From the NCBI GenBank assembly GCA_006226595.1, contig SBGP01000095.1, forward strand, positions 1 to 64,000: a stretch of DNA of 64,000 nucleotides, read 5' to 3'. The DNA is from Deltaproteobacteria bacterium. Lineage in GTDB: Bacteria; Myxococcota_A; UBA796; GCA-2862545. Positions 52,160 to 60,195 of the stretch are shown here, in pieces (the first letter of the stretch is position 1; the number at the start of each line of letters is the position of its first letter). The notes under the pieces are model-generated. The model was not told the DNA's origin, did not search any database, and saw only the letters and a list, made by a program, of their open reading frames with translations. The translations under genes and the position numbers were made by a program.

Positions 52160-53485
52160 CTACGTTCGTCGACGCACGCGGACCGGCGAGGGCTCCACGG
52201 GTCGGAGCGTGATCGACGGCACCGACTTCGGTGGCACCGGTCCGAGCGGCTCGAGCGTGACCTCACGCAGGATCGCCGCCATTCCGATGACGGCCTCGAG
52301 CATCGCGAAGTGGTTGCCGATGCAGATGCGCGGGCCCGCGCCAAACGGCAGGTAGGCCAGCTTCGGCAGCGCCTCGGTGGAGCCGTCGACCCAGCGCTGG
52401 GGCCGGTACACCAGCGGTTCCGGGAAGTAGCGTTCGTCGCGGTGGATGACCCACTGCGAGACGAGGAGCTGTGTACCACGCGGCACGTGGTACCCGCCGA
52501 GCTCGAGGTCGGTCATCGCCTCGCGACCCACCACCCACGCGGGAGGCTGCAGGCGCATGGCCTCCTTCACCGCCGCCTCCACACGCGGGAGACGCCGGAG
52601 CGCCGTGGCATCGAGCGGTCCAGCGTCCGCGTCCACCTCCTCGAGCACCCAGGTGAGCGCCTCCGGGTTCACGTGGAGGAGCAGCAGTGCATGCGTCAGG
52701 GCGAGCGCCGTCGTCTCGTGTCCCGCGAGGAACAGGGTGACCGCCTCGTCGCGCAGCTGCACGTCGTCGAATCCCCTGCCCTCGTCGTCGGTGGCGGCGA
52801 TCAGCCGGGAGAGAAGGTCGTCGCCGAGGCCCAGTGCACGACGTCCCTCGATGGCCTTGTAGATCAGCGCGTCGAGCGCGGCGATGCCCTCGGCCGCGCG
52901 ACGCCGTGTGCGGGTGGGGATGAAGTCGGGAATCAGCCGTCCAGGACCGTGAGCGTTGTAGGTGAACGCCTCCATCGCGGTGGCAATCGCCGGCCCCACC
53001 CCGGACACGTCCAGTCCCAGGTCGCCGCCGAACAGCGTGCGCAGGGCGATCTCCTGGGTCATGTCCATCATGTCGTCGTGCAGGTCCCGGGTCTCGCCGT
53101 CCTCGAGCTCGGCCAGGTAGGCGGTGCCGCACTCGGCCATGGTCGCGGCGTAGGAATCCACGTGCCGCTTGGCGAAGGACGGGGCCGCGAGGGCGCGGTG
53201 TCGACGCCAGGTCTCGTCCTCGGCCGTGACGAGCCCGTTGCCGAGCAAGGGACGCATGAGCTCGTAGATGGCGTCCTTGTGCATGGCCTCGGGCTTCTGC
53301 TTGAGCACGTGACCGACGAGATCGGCATCGTTCACGAGCACGACGTCGTGCCCGCCGACTCGAAAATACGCGAGGTCCCCGTACTCCTCGCGGAGGGACA
53401 TGCAAAACGCCAGGGGATCCCTCGCGAATGCCGCGAGCGACCCCACCAGGGGAAGCCCACGGGGCCCCGGAATGTCGAGTGGCAT
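52160..53485 (-). CDS. Cytochrome P450
   Basis: A 441-residue P450. The oxygen-binding I helix is LFLAGHETTALALTHAL, the K helix is AAVKEAMRLQPP (ExxR), the PERF-like region is VYRPQRWV and the heme loop is FGAGPRICIGNHFA with the thiolate Cys. These features fit the class with fatty-acid hydroxylase-like sequences (CYP102/CYP4-like). GGAGGACTG lies before the ATG. No ferredoxin or reductase gene is next to it, so its electron donor is elsewhere. Confidence 0.92.
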   Translation of the reverse strand: MPLDIPGPRGLPLVGSLAAFARDPLAFCMSLREEYGDLAYFRVGGHDVVLVNDADLVGHVLKQKPEAMHKDAIYELMRPLLGNGLVTAEDETWRRHRALAAPSFAKRHVDSYAATMAECGTAYLAELEDGETRDLHDDMMDMTQEIALRTLFGGDLGLDVSGVGPAIATAMEAFTYNAHGPGRLIPDFIPTRTRRRAAEGIAALDALIYKAIEGRRALGLGDDLLSRLIAATDDEGRGFDDVQLRDEAVTLFLAGHETTALALTHALLLLHVNPEALTWVLEEVDADAGPLDATALRRLPRVEAAVKEAMRLQPPAWVVGREAMTDLELGGYHVPRGTQLLVSQWVIHRDERYFPEPLVYRPQRWVDGSTEALPKLAYLPFGAGPRICIGNHFAMLEAVIGMAAILREVTLEPLGPVPPKSVPSITLRPVEPSPVRVRRRT

Positions 53486-53550
53486 CAGTCCTCCGATGGA
53501 CGCTACGCCCGAACTCGGGATAAGCCGTCCGCCGTTCTCAGGGAGGAGTA

Positions 53551-53733
53551 ATGGCCGAAGAAGAGACGACCGAGACCACCGAGGCGGAGACCGAAGAGCG
53601 TCAGCCCGGTGCGGCGCCGATGACGAACCCGCTGTCCAAGCCGACCGACCACGTCGCGCGGCCGGGCTTCCGCAACGCGCCGAACAAGGGCTCCAAGGCC
53701 CAGCGCGCCGCGAAGAAGAAGAAGCGCCGCTAG
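53551..53733 (+). CDS. Small protein with acidic start and basic tail
   Basis: A 60-residue protein with GGGAGGAGTA before the ATG. The first half is Glu/Thr-rich (EEETTETTEAETEER); the second is basic and ends KGSKAQRAAKKKKRR. It is probably disordered and may bind nucleic acid or a partner. Divergent from the P450 gene across 65 bases. Good codon usage and ribosome site support a real gene. Confidence 0.6.
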   Translation: MAEEETTETTEAETEERQPGAAPMTNPLSKPTDHVARPGFRNAPNKGSKAQRAAKKKKRR

Positions 53734-53815
53734 GGGCTTCACGCGCACCGCACGGGTGTCCGTCACCCGCGCAGCCGCCACCTTCCAGGTGAACGCGTGC
53801 GCTCCGCGAAGCCGC

Positions 53816-53852
53816 GGGCTCGGCACCGACGATGTCGTTCGGTGCCGAGCCC
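53816..53852. terminator. Strong convergent hairpin
   Basis: GGGCTCGGCACCGA/TCGGTGCCGAGCCC, a perfect 14-base stem with a nine-base loop, between the 60-residue gene and the convergent lipoprotein gene. No T tract on either side, but the only strong structure in the 130-base gap. Confidence 0.65.
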
Positions 53853-53863
53853 AGGCTACGCGA

Positions 53864-54166
53864 CTACATCGAGCAGTCGGCCTGACCCGCGAGATCCGGG
53901 ATCGTGCCGTCGCACTTGGCGTTGCTGCTGAGGCACTCGTAGAACGGCGTCATGTCCGTCGGATTGAGGTCGAGCGCGTCCGGGCAGTACTCGTTGGGGT
54001 CGAAGTTGATCGAGCTGGTGCACTCGAGGCTGTTGAAGTGCTCGACGTAGGCCTTGCAGGCGCCCACGTTGTCGAAGCTGCCGCCCATGCCGCCGCCGCC
54101 GCCGCCGCAGGCAAGAGAGAAGGCCAGGCCGAGTGCGGCGCCGCTGGCGAGAAGAATGGTGCGCAT
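53864..54166 (-). CDS. Small Cys-rich lipoprotein
   Basis: A 100-residue protein with signal ending LAFSLAC and then six Gly, a lipobox. The mature part has six Cys (for example VGACKAYVEHFNSLEC, EYCPD, FYECLSSNAKC, DCSM), suggesting a disulfide-stabilised helical fold. GGAGGACGACAC precedes the ATG, and TAGGCT (54189-54194) is a likely -10. Family unknown. Confidence 0.7.
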   Translation of the reverse strand: MRTILLASGAALGLAFSLACGGGGGGMGGSFDNVGACKAYVEHFNSLECTSSINFDPNEYCPDALDLNPTDMTPFYECLSSNAKCDGTIPDLAGQADCSM

Positions 54167-54265
54167 GTGTCGTCCTCCAGACTGGGGGAGCCTACCCCAG
54201 ATGATGCAGAGCGCGTGGTCGCCCCGGACAAGCACTCGTCGAGAACCCGTCCCCACAAACGAAAC

Positions 54266-54293
54266 GACCCCCGAGTCCGGAGACTCGGGGGTC
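54266..54293 (-). terminator. Intrinsic terminator, end of the candidate large RNA
   Basis: Perfect 12-base stem GACCCCCGAGTC/GACTCGGGGGTC with a UCCG loop on the minus strand, followed by GTTTCGTTTGTG on that strand. The plus strand has no T run after it. Its first ten bases equal those of the terminator at 58863-58890. Confidence 0.7.
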
Positions 54294-55995
54294 GATAGTG
54301 ACATTCGAGATGACGATGGAGAGGTCGTCTTCGCAGGTTCACGTTCCACCATGGTTGCCTTGACCGAGGTCAAAGCCGACCCTCGCGGTGTTGAGCGGAC
54401 CCTCGAGGAAGTCACCGCAAGCGGTGATTGTCCCGACTCCGTAGCAGCTCGTGTGCCTTCGCTACGTCCTCCACGTCCTTTTCGCATTGCTGCGTTGGAC
54501 CTCGAGGTTTTTCGAAGTCGGGCATACGCGTCGTTCGGTAAAACAGCGCATGCTCCCTCCTGATCTTGCCCTCACCCTCAGGGTTCTCCTTGGTAGCCGG
54601 GATGTTGCCATCCGCCTGCCATGAGATTCCTCCGCGTGAATGCCTTGCCTTCGACGTACCGACTGCGGGCCCCTTTCCCGTTGGAGCTTCCACCCTCCAA
54701 CTCGCGCTCCACATGCCTGTGAAGCGGGTGCCGCCCTCGTGGTTTCGCACCACCTCGACGGTTTGAGCCGTGCTGTCGGGCATGGGCTTGTTGCATCCCA
54801 CTGCCGAACAAGGTTCGCTGTGTTTCGGTCGTGGAGAGGCCCCTCGACCCGAAGGTCTCCTGGTCTCACACACGCGTTCCCATCAGCGCATTCACACCCT
54901 TCGAAGCTTTCCCCTCGCTGGTAGCCGTGTCGCCTCACGACGACCGTTACCTCCGCGGCGTTCGCCGAGACACTGCGCGTTGAACCGGTCTCGCGACCGA
55001 CTCTCGCCTTCAATGCTCCGACCCGGATGGCGCAGCACGCGTACGTGCCATCACCCCCCGGATGCCGGTCCCTGCTCACTCCGAAGAGTGAATCGACCCG
55101 ACATGGACCGTCGACCGACTGGCCCCGGACACCGAAGTGACCGACGCTTCCTCGACCGCATCGCGTTCCGACCTGCCGCGACCCACCGCCGCTTTCGCAG
55201 CCATGGCCCGCAGACCCTCTCACTGTCCCCGCTTTCGGCGGGCGACACCCGACACTTTCATCAGGCTCGCGCTTGGATGACGCGTCGCTTGAATCCCCGT
55301 GAAGGGCTTTCGGGAGAGAGCCGTGACCCCACCTTCGGACGTTGGCTTGCGCCACCGTACCGACCGTGGACCCACACAGCTCGCCGTGGACTTCGACGTG
55401 CGAGCACGTCGCTGTGAGCCTCTCGCAGGACCTCCATCAGCGCTGGGCATTTGATTTCTCAAATGCTGGAACCTGATTTCACATCCCTGCAAGTGGATGG
55501 GGCCAACCGTAGTCGTCCCATCCTCGCTCGACCCTGTGCGAAAGAGCCTCTCTTCCGCGCATCGCACCGACCGAGGTCGATGCACCACACCGCAGTGTGG
55601 GGCCCCACAACCCACTCCGGAGAGTGGGCCACATGATGAAGCGTTCCGCAGGCTGTGTTCTTGCTCTGCGTCGCACTCGACCGCATCGCGCTCGTACCTT
55701 CACTCTACGAGAGAGTGATGACCGAGCTGCGCGCCCTCGAGGCCTTGCTCCACCAGCGAGTCCGTTGTCTCGACCGGTCGTTGCCAACCGACCGAGACCC
55801 GTTGCTTCCCTGGGCTTGGTTCCCCTCCAGGACATCACCTATTCCTCGCTGGTGGGCTTCTCGCGAAGCCGGCCGATCCCGCATCCGATTTCCCGGGAGC
55901 CGATGGCGAGCCATCGACACCGAGCACGGAGGCGTCTGTCCGAGGAGGAAGGCTGCTGGCACCGAAGCACCGGCGGTCCTCTTGGGGTTTTTGAC

Positions 55996-56006
55996 GTTCA
56001 AAGAGC
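55996..56006 (-). promoter_or_regulatory. boxA-like antitermination element
   Basis: GCTCTTTGAAC on the minus strand resembles boxA of rRNA operons (GCTCTTTAACA). It lies about 270 bases from the presumed 5' end of the candidate RNA. Confidence 0.35.
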
Positions 56007-56298
56007 TGTTCCGACCTGCTGGACGAACCAGCTCGATGTCGGTCACACCGTCCTCGGTTGGCGATTGCCGCCCGAGTCCCGCATGTCGTGGGGACCCTAT
56101 GCGAGACCCGTGCCAACTTTGCCCGAACGATAGAACCTCGCTTTTCGGCGAATCGAATGGGAAATCCGCTTCACACCGACTTCCGGGCCAACGGCCACGA
56201 TCGCGCGCCATGGCACGCGCGAGGAAGTCCGCAGATGCACTAAACATGGGCACTTGTGCGCGGAAGTGAATTTCCGATCACAGCGTGCAGTCTGTTTC

Positions 56299-57543
56299 CT
56301 ATTCTGGAGAAGGAGCCATACCCATCAGTCGCACGCGCACGACGAGGCCACCCGACGGACGGTTCTCCGCGCTCACGGAGCCCCCGTGGAGGTCCGCCAC
56401 CTGCGCGACCAGCATGAGCCCGAGGCCCAGACCGCCCGTGGACCGCGCACGACTCCCCTCCCCGCGGAAGAACGGGTCGAACAGGTGCGGGAGATCCGCC
56501 GGGTCCACGCCTGCCCCATGATCCCGGACCTCGAACCCGCCCTCGCTCAGCGCGACCTCGACCGGCGGTGCGCCGTAGCGTGCCGCATTCGCGAGCAGGT
56601 TCACGAGCGCTCGCAGGACCAGCGCACGGTCCGCCTCGACCCAGGCTTCGCCTTCGATGCGCACGTCCTCGACCTTGGCGAGCAGCGAGGCCTCCTCGGC
56701 GAGCACCCGCAGATCCACGCTCTCTCGCTGCACCGGCGTCTCCCCGAGCTGCATGCGGGAGATGGCGAGCAGCTGGGCGATGAGGTCGTCGAGCTCTGCG
56801 AGATCGCGCTCCATCGCATCGAGACGCCCTGCGGGCGCGCCTTGATCGCGGAGCAACTCGAGCTCGAGCCGCAGCCGCGACAGCGGGGTTCGCAGCTCGT
56901 GGGACACGCCGGCGAGCAGCGCCTTCTCCCCGCGAAGCAGCTGGTCGATGCGGTCGGCCATGCGGTTGAACGAGCGCGCCATGCCCGCGAGCTCGGGAGC
57001 TCCCTGCTCTTCCAGCCGGTGGCCGAGGTCGCCCTCGGCAATGCGCTCCATCCCAGACCGAGCCGCAGCCAGGGGGCGGGTGGACACGCGACCGAGCCAG
57101 AACGCCGCGAGGAGCACGAGCAGGGCGCCCACCGCGAGCGCCAGTCCGAAGACCTGCGTCGGCCGCTCCAGATCGAGATCGCGCTCGACCACGATCCAGC
57201 CGGACGCGGTCTTCACGGCCACCGCGTTGCGCGGCCCCGGGTGAAACACGAGCACCCGACCGTCGCGCTCGATGCGGTGTGCCGGCCGGTGACCGCGACG
57301 CAGGTGCCGCTCCGGATCGGCACCCAGCGGTCGGATCTGGACCCCGAGCCCGCGACCCAGCGCCTCCGGGTCCTCCCCGGCGTCGACGCGGTCCGCAATG
57401 AACAGCGTCTCCTCCATGAACCCCTCGAACACCGCTCTACCCAGGGGATGGAGGATGCCGTGGACCGTGGTGGCCCACATCGCGAGACCCGCGAACGCGG
57501 CCAGGGCGAGGATGCCCAGACTGACTCGGGTCGACAGCCTCAC
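56299..57543 (-). CDS. Sensor histidine kinase (CpxA-like)
   Basis: A 414-residue two-span sensor. First helix ILALAAFAGLAMWATTV, a 110-residue periplasmic part, second helix (QVFGLALAVGALLVLLAAFW), HAMP (WLGRVSTRPLAAARSGMERI), H box VSHELRTPLSRLRLELELL with the phospho-His, N box VLRALVNLLANAARYG and G boxes DHGAGVDP and GGLGLGLMLV. It overlaps the response regulator gene by four bases (ATGA). With the Spy-like gene at the head of the operon this is a Cpx-type envelope-stress system. Confidence 0.92.
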   Translation of the reverse strand: MRLSTRVSLGILALAAFAGLAMWATTVHGILHPLGRAVFEGFMEETLFIADRVDAGEDPEALGRGLGVQIRPLGADPERHLRRGHRPAHRIERDGRVLVFHPGPRNAVAVKTASGWIVVERDLDLERPTQVFGLALAVGALLVLLAAFWLGRVSTRPLAAARSGMERIAEGDLGHRLEEQGAPELAGMARSFNRMADRIDQLLRGEKALLAGVSHELRTPLSRLRLELELLRDQGAPAGRLDAMERDLAELDDLIAQLLAISRMQLGETPVQRESVDLRVLAEEASLLAKVEDVRIEGEAWVEADRALVLRALVNLLANAARYGAPPVEVALSEGGFEVRDHGAGVDPADLPHLFDPFFRGEGSRARSTGGLGLGLMLVAQVADLHGGSVSAENRPSGGLVVRVRLMGMAPSPE

Positions 57544-58229
57544 CGGGGATCACGCGGCACGGTGTAGCCGACGCCGCGGACCGTCTTGACGAAGGTGGGG
57601 TCGCGGGAGTCGTCGCCGAGCTTGCGGCGAATGTGGCTCACGTGCACGTCCACGCTGCGGTCGAACGCCGCGTAGTCTTCGCCGCGCGCGAGCTCCATGA
57701 GCCGGTCACGAGGGATCACGCGTCCCGCGTTCGCAACCAGCACGCGCAGGATCTCGAACTCGGTGGTGGTGAGGTCGACCGCGACCCCATCGAGCTCCAC
57801 GACCCTCCGATCATCGTCGACGAGCAACGGACCCGCACGCAGCGCGCCCGCCGCGGATGCCGGCTGCGGGCCAGCCCGGCGAAGCACCGCCTCGATGCGG
57901 GCGACCAGCTCGCGCGGGTTGAAGGGCTTGCCGAGGTAGTCGTCGGCGCCGAGCTCGAGACCGACGATGCGGTCCATGTCGTCACCGCGGGCGGTGAGCA
58001 TGATCACCGGCACCTTCGAGAAGGCGCGCAGCTCGCGGAGGACGCCCAGCCCATCGAGGCCGGGCATCATCACGTCGAGGACGACGAGATCGGGCACGCT
58101 CGCACGCAAGGCCTCGAGGCCCGCCTGGCCATCCTCGGCGGTCACCAGGTCGAAGCCCCGCCCACCGAGGTACTCGGCGAGCAGGGTGCGGATGCGGTCG
58201 TCGTCATCGATGACCAGGATGCGTCGCAA
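57540..58229 (-). CDS. OmpR-family response regulator (CpxR-like)
   Basis: A 229-residue regulator. Receiver: ILVIDDDDRIR with the acidic pocket, LVVLDVMMPGLDG with the phospho-Asp, MLTARGDDMDR (Thr) and GKPFNPREL (Lys). C-terminal winged helix: LTTTEFEILRVLVANAGRVI, SVDVHVSHIRRKLGDD and TVRGVGYTVP. Its likely targets are the two GTGAA-N5-GTGAA boxes upstream of the Spy-like genes. It lies 27 bases after the first Spy-like gene. Confidence 0.93.
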   Translation of the reverse strand: MRRILVIDDDDRIRTLLAEYLGGRGFDLVTAEDGQAGLEALRASVPDLVVLDVMMPGLDGLGVLRELRAFSKVPVIMLTARGDDMDRIVGLELGADDYLGKPFNPRELVARIEAVLRRAGPQPASAAGALRAGPLLVDDDRRVVELDGVAVDLTTTEFEILRVLVANAGRVIPRDRLMELARGEDYAAFDRSVDVHVSHIRRKLGDDSRDPTFVKTVRGVGYTVPRDPR

Positions 58230-58256
58230 GGGGCCTCCGGGTGGCCAGTCTACGCC

Positions 58257-58724
58257 TCAGCGCTTGCCGAAGTGCGGATGGGGCGGTGGTCCCGCCTCGA
58301 GGTGCTCGGCGAGGAGCGCACGCTGTTCGGGGGTGAGGCTCGCCGCGAAGTCGCTGATCAAGCCGATGCCCTCGAGGTGACGCGCGTGAGCCGCCTCGGC
58401 CTCGGCGGTCGCCAGGGCCTCGAGCTTGGCGAAGTCCGGCGCGTCGGCGGTGAGCTCGGCCACGGCCGCGTCGCGGAACGCGTCGTGGGCGGCACGGCGC
58501 TCGTCGTGGGTCCCACGGAACCCGTCGAGTAGCGCGGTGAGCTCGGCAGTCTGGGCCTCGTCGAGCTCGAGGGTGGACGCGAGCATCTCGACCGGCGGGC
58601 CTCCGCGGTGATGGCCCATCGGCCCGCCGCGACGGCACTCGGCACCGTCGCCGTTGTTGGCAATCGCCGCACCCGCCATGGCGAGGGGGGCGAGGATGAG
58701 CACGGGAAGAATGAAGCGCTTCAT
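58257..58724 (-). CDS. Spy/CpxP-like periplasmic protein
   Basis: A 155-residue exported protein with signal MKRFILPVLILAPLAMAGAA and two LTxxQ-type motifs of the Spy/CpxP family (LDEAQTAELTALL; LTPEQRALLAEH). The rest is helical and charged with His-rich ends (PMGHHRGGPP, PPPHPHFGK), so metal binding is possible. CpxP inhibits the kinase and Spy acts as a chaperone. It heads the operon Spy-like, regulator, kinase. AGGAGGTCACCCC precedes the ATG. Confidence 0.85.
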   Translation of the reverse strand: MKRFILPVLILAPLAMAGAAIANNGDGAECRRGGPMGHHRGGPPVEMLASTLELDEAQTAELTALLDGFRGTHDERRAAHDAFRDAAVAELTADAPDFAKLEALATAEAEAAHARHLEGIGLISDFAASLTPEQRALLAEHLEAGPPPHPHFGKR

Positions 58725-58827
58725 GGGGTGACCTCCTGAATGGCGGGGATCCTGTCCTCCGCTGTGTTCAACCTAGGGCGCGCCTGCAGCCACTCGGTTC
58801 GCAGCGTCCAAAGCTGTGCTCGGAATT

Positions 58828-58842
58828 GTGAAGGACTGTGAA
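58828..58842 (-). promoter_or_regulatory. CpxR-like box upstream of the Spy-like/regulator/kinase operon
   Basis: GTGAA-GGACT-GTGAA (direct repeat, ten-base period) resembles the E. coli CpxR site GTAAA-N5-GTAAA. The motif TCCGCTGTGTTC, shared with the second Spy-like promoter, lies downstream at 58758-58769. Confidence 0.6.
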
Positions 58843-58862
58843 GTCGGCCTGAAAACGAGAAA

Positions 58863-58890
58863 GACCCCCGAGAATCACTCCTCGGGGGTC
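58863..58890 (-). terminator. Intrinsic terminator of the second Spy-like gene
   Basis: GACCCCCGAG/CTCGGGGGTC stem with an eight-base loop, eight bases past the stop codon, followed on the minus strand by TTTCTCGTTTTC. The best terminator in the window. Confidence 0.8.
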
Positions 58891-58897
58891 GGTGGTC

Positions 58898-59407
58898 CTA
58901 CTCGGGACGGGGGCCGCGCTTGTGGCGCTTGCCGCCCTCGAAGTCGCCGCTCTTCTCCCAGCGGCCGCCTTCGCCCTTGAACTCGCCGTGGCCACCGCGA
59001 CCGCGATGTCCCTCGCCGCGACGGGCCTGGCGCTGCTCACGCATCTCCGCGAGCTCGGCGAGCTGCTCGTCGGTGAGCACCTCGGAGAGCTCGGCGAGGT
59101 GCTCCAGGCGCAGGTAGGCAAGGTCGCGCTCGGCCTCGATCTTGGCGTCGACGTACTTCTTCAGGGCCTTCACGTTGGGCTCTCCGTCCTCCATGTCGGC
59201 CTTGATGGCCTCCTGGAGGGCTTCCCCAGCGGAGCGGACCTCCGAGCGAGCGGCCTCCATCTCGTCCTTGAAGCCGTCGACGACCGCCTGCTGTTCGGCA
59301 GTCAGGTCGAGGGCTTCGGCGAAGCGGGGGCCACCTGCACCGGCGATGGCGGTGCCGGCGAGGGCAGTGGAGAACAGGGCAGTCATGGCGATGGTCGCGA
59401 AGCGCAT
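58898..59407 (-). CDS. Second Spy/CpxP-like periplasmic protein
   Basis: A 169-residue exported protein with signal MRFATIAMTALFSTALAGTA. Motifs LTAEQQAVVDGF and LTDEQLAELAEM are LTxxQ-type; a long charged helix lies between. The tail is Gly/Arg/His-rich (RRGEGHRGRGGHGEFKGEGG) and unlike the first copy. It is a separate transcription unit: own CpxR-like box and own terminator. AGGAGG lies before the ATG. Confidence 0.82.
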   Translation of the reverse strand: MRFATIAMTALFSTALAGTAIAGAGGPRFAEALDLTAEQQAVVDGFKDEMEAARSEVRSAGEALQEAIKADMEDGEPNVKALKKYVDAKIEAERDLAYLRLEHLAELSEVLTDEQLAELAEMREQRQARRGEGHRGRGGHGEFKGEGGRWEKSGDFEGGKRHKRGPRPE

Positions 59408-59493
59408 GGGGAACCTCCTCGTTGGCTTGCACTGACGTAGACGTCCGCTGTGTTCGCCCGCTCTTTCCCCTCTCCGAAGCAATCCTTTGCCGT

Positions 59494-59508
59494 GTGAAGA
59501 AGTGTGAA
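59494..59508 (-). promoter_or_regulatory. CpxR-like box upstream of the second Spy-like gene
   Basis: GTGAA-GAAGT-GTGAA. The shared TCCGCTGTGTTC lies at 59444-59455. The box-to-motif distance is 38 bases here and 58 in the other promoter, a difference of 20, near two helical turns. Confidence 0.6.
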
Positions 59509-59523
59509 GACGCCGAAGAGGCC

Positions 59524-60132
59524 CTACAGCGCGAAGTCGTAGGTGCAGGAAGCCGTACCGTCCCCGTGGTCGTCGATGGCCATCGCGCGCGCCGGGTCGA
59601 ACCAGGCGTCGATGTCGTTGTACGGGTCGCCCTCGAAGTACAGCTGGGTCGTGAGTCGCTCGACGCCGTCGACCCAGATCTTCACGTGGATGTGGGCGGG
59701 GCGGTACTCGGCGCCGTTGAGGTAGCGACCCGGCATGATCGTCGTGAACGCGTAGCGGCCCTGCGCGTCGGTGGCCTGTTGCCCGCGATAGCGCATGTCC
59801 GCGGACTCGTTGTCGTAGCCACCTTCGTCGTCGGCCTGCCAGATCTCGATCACCGCGCCGGCGAGCGGCGTGCAGTCCTGGTCGGTGAGCACACCGGAGA
59901 GGGCGATCTTGAGCCCCGGGTCGTCCCATGTGTCGAGATCGGCGCGAACGGGAGCATCCGAGACGTAGAACGGCCCCTCGATGTCGGTGTTCGTGCGCGG
60001 ACAGGCCGGCGGATCGGTGTCGGGCTCGGGATCGCGTGGTTCGTCGGACGCCGGGTTGCAGCCGGCGAGCACGCCGGCACCCCCGAGGACACCGAGCTCG
60101 ACGAGTCGCCGACGGGTGAGTTCGCTGGACAT
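59524..60132 (-). CDS. Tat-exported intradiol ring-cleavage dioxygenase-like lipoprotein
   Basis: A 202-residue protein. The start SSELTRRRLVELGVLGGAG with LAGC gives a twin-arginine signal plus lipobox. The domain has EGPFY, TPLAGAVIEIWQADDEGGYD, MRYRGQQATDAQGRYAFTTI and YRPAHIHVKIW, the strands and Tyr/His iron ligands of protocatechuate-type intradiol dioxygenases. Exported members of the family occur widely but their substrates are mostly unknown. GGAG lies before the ATG at 60132. It is 63 bases downstream of the hybrid kinase gene. Confidence 0.85.
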   Translation of the reverse strand: MSSELTRRRLVELGVLGGAGVLAGCNPASDEPRDPEPDTDPPACPRTNTDIEGPFYVSDAPVRADLDTWDDPGLKIALSGVLTDQDCTPLAGAVIEIWQADDEGGYDNESADMRYRGQQATDAQGRYAFTTIMPGRYLNGAEYRPAHIHVKIWVDGVERLTTQLYFEGDPYNDIDAWFDPARAMAIDDHGDGTASCTYDFAL

Positions 60133-60195
60133 CTGGCTCCTGAGACCGTGCCCGCACACCATAGGCGAACCACCCGCGGTCCGCGATGGGGATCG

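Larger units (their letters stand above)
54266..56280 (-). ncRNA. Candidate large structured non-coding RNA (about 2 kb)
   Basis: No frame here shows the strong third-position GC bias of the neighbours, and none gives a recognisable protein. GC content is visibly lower. On the minus strand hairpins with canonical RNA loops recur: 54412-54427 (CUUG), 54600-54613 (GCAA), 55035-55048 (UACG), 55076-55091 (C-UUCG-G), 55447-55466 (eight-base stem, GAAA), 55585-55600 (UGCG), 55611-55628 (UCCG). At 55538-55558 a nine-base stem has one G-U pair on the minus strand that would be A-C on the plus strand. A boxA-like GCTCTTTGAAC lies at 55996-56006. Transcription would run leftwards, downstream of the Cpx-like operon, to the terminator at 54266. 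The 5' end is not defined. No rRNA, tmRNA or RNase P signature is present; group II intron domain V was not found. Confidence 0.6.

Noticed and set aside
55950-55975. GTGCCAGCAGCC on the minus strand, identical to the 16S rRNA 530-loop string
   Set aside because: The bases around it do not match 16S (no GCGGTAA after it), and no other conserved 16S or 23S segment was found. Treated as coincidence.
54412-56269. Several open frames of 60-300 codons on both strands in the gene-free stretch
   Set aside because: Their codons lack the high third-position GC seen in all neighbouring genes, products are Arg/Ser/Pro-rich without motifs, and the frames overlap each other on both strands.
54294-56280. 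Group II intron without its protein
   Set aside because: No domain V pattern (GAGCCG...GAAA...CGGTTC) and no maturase remains were seen. Not fully excluded without a covariance search.
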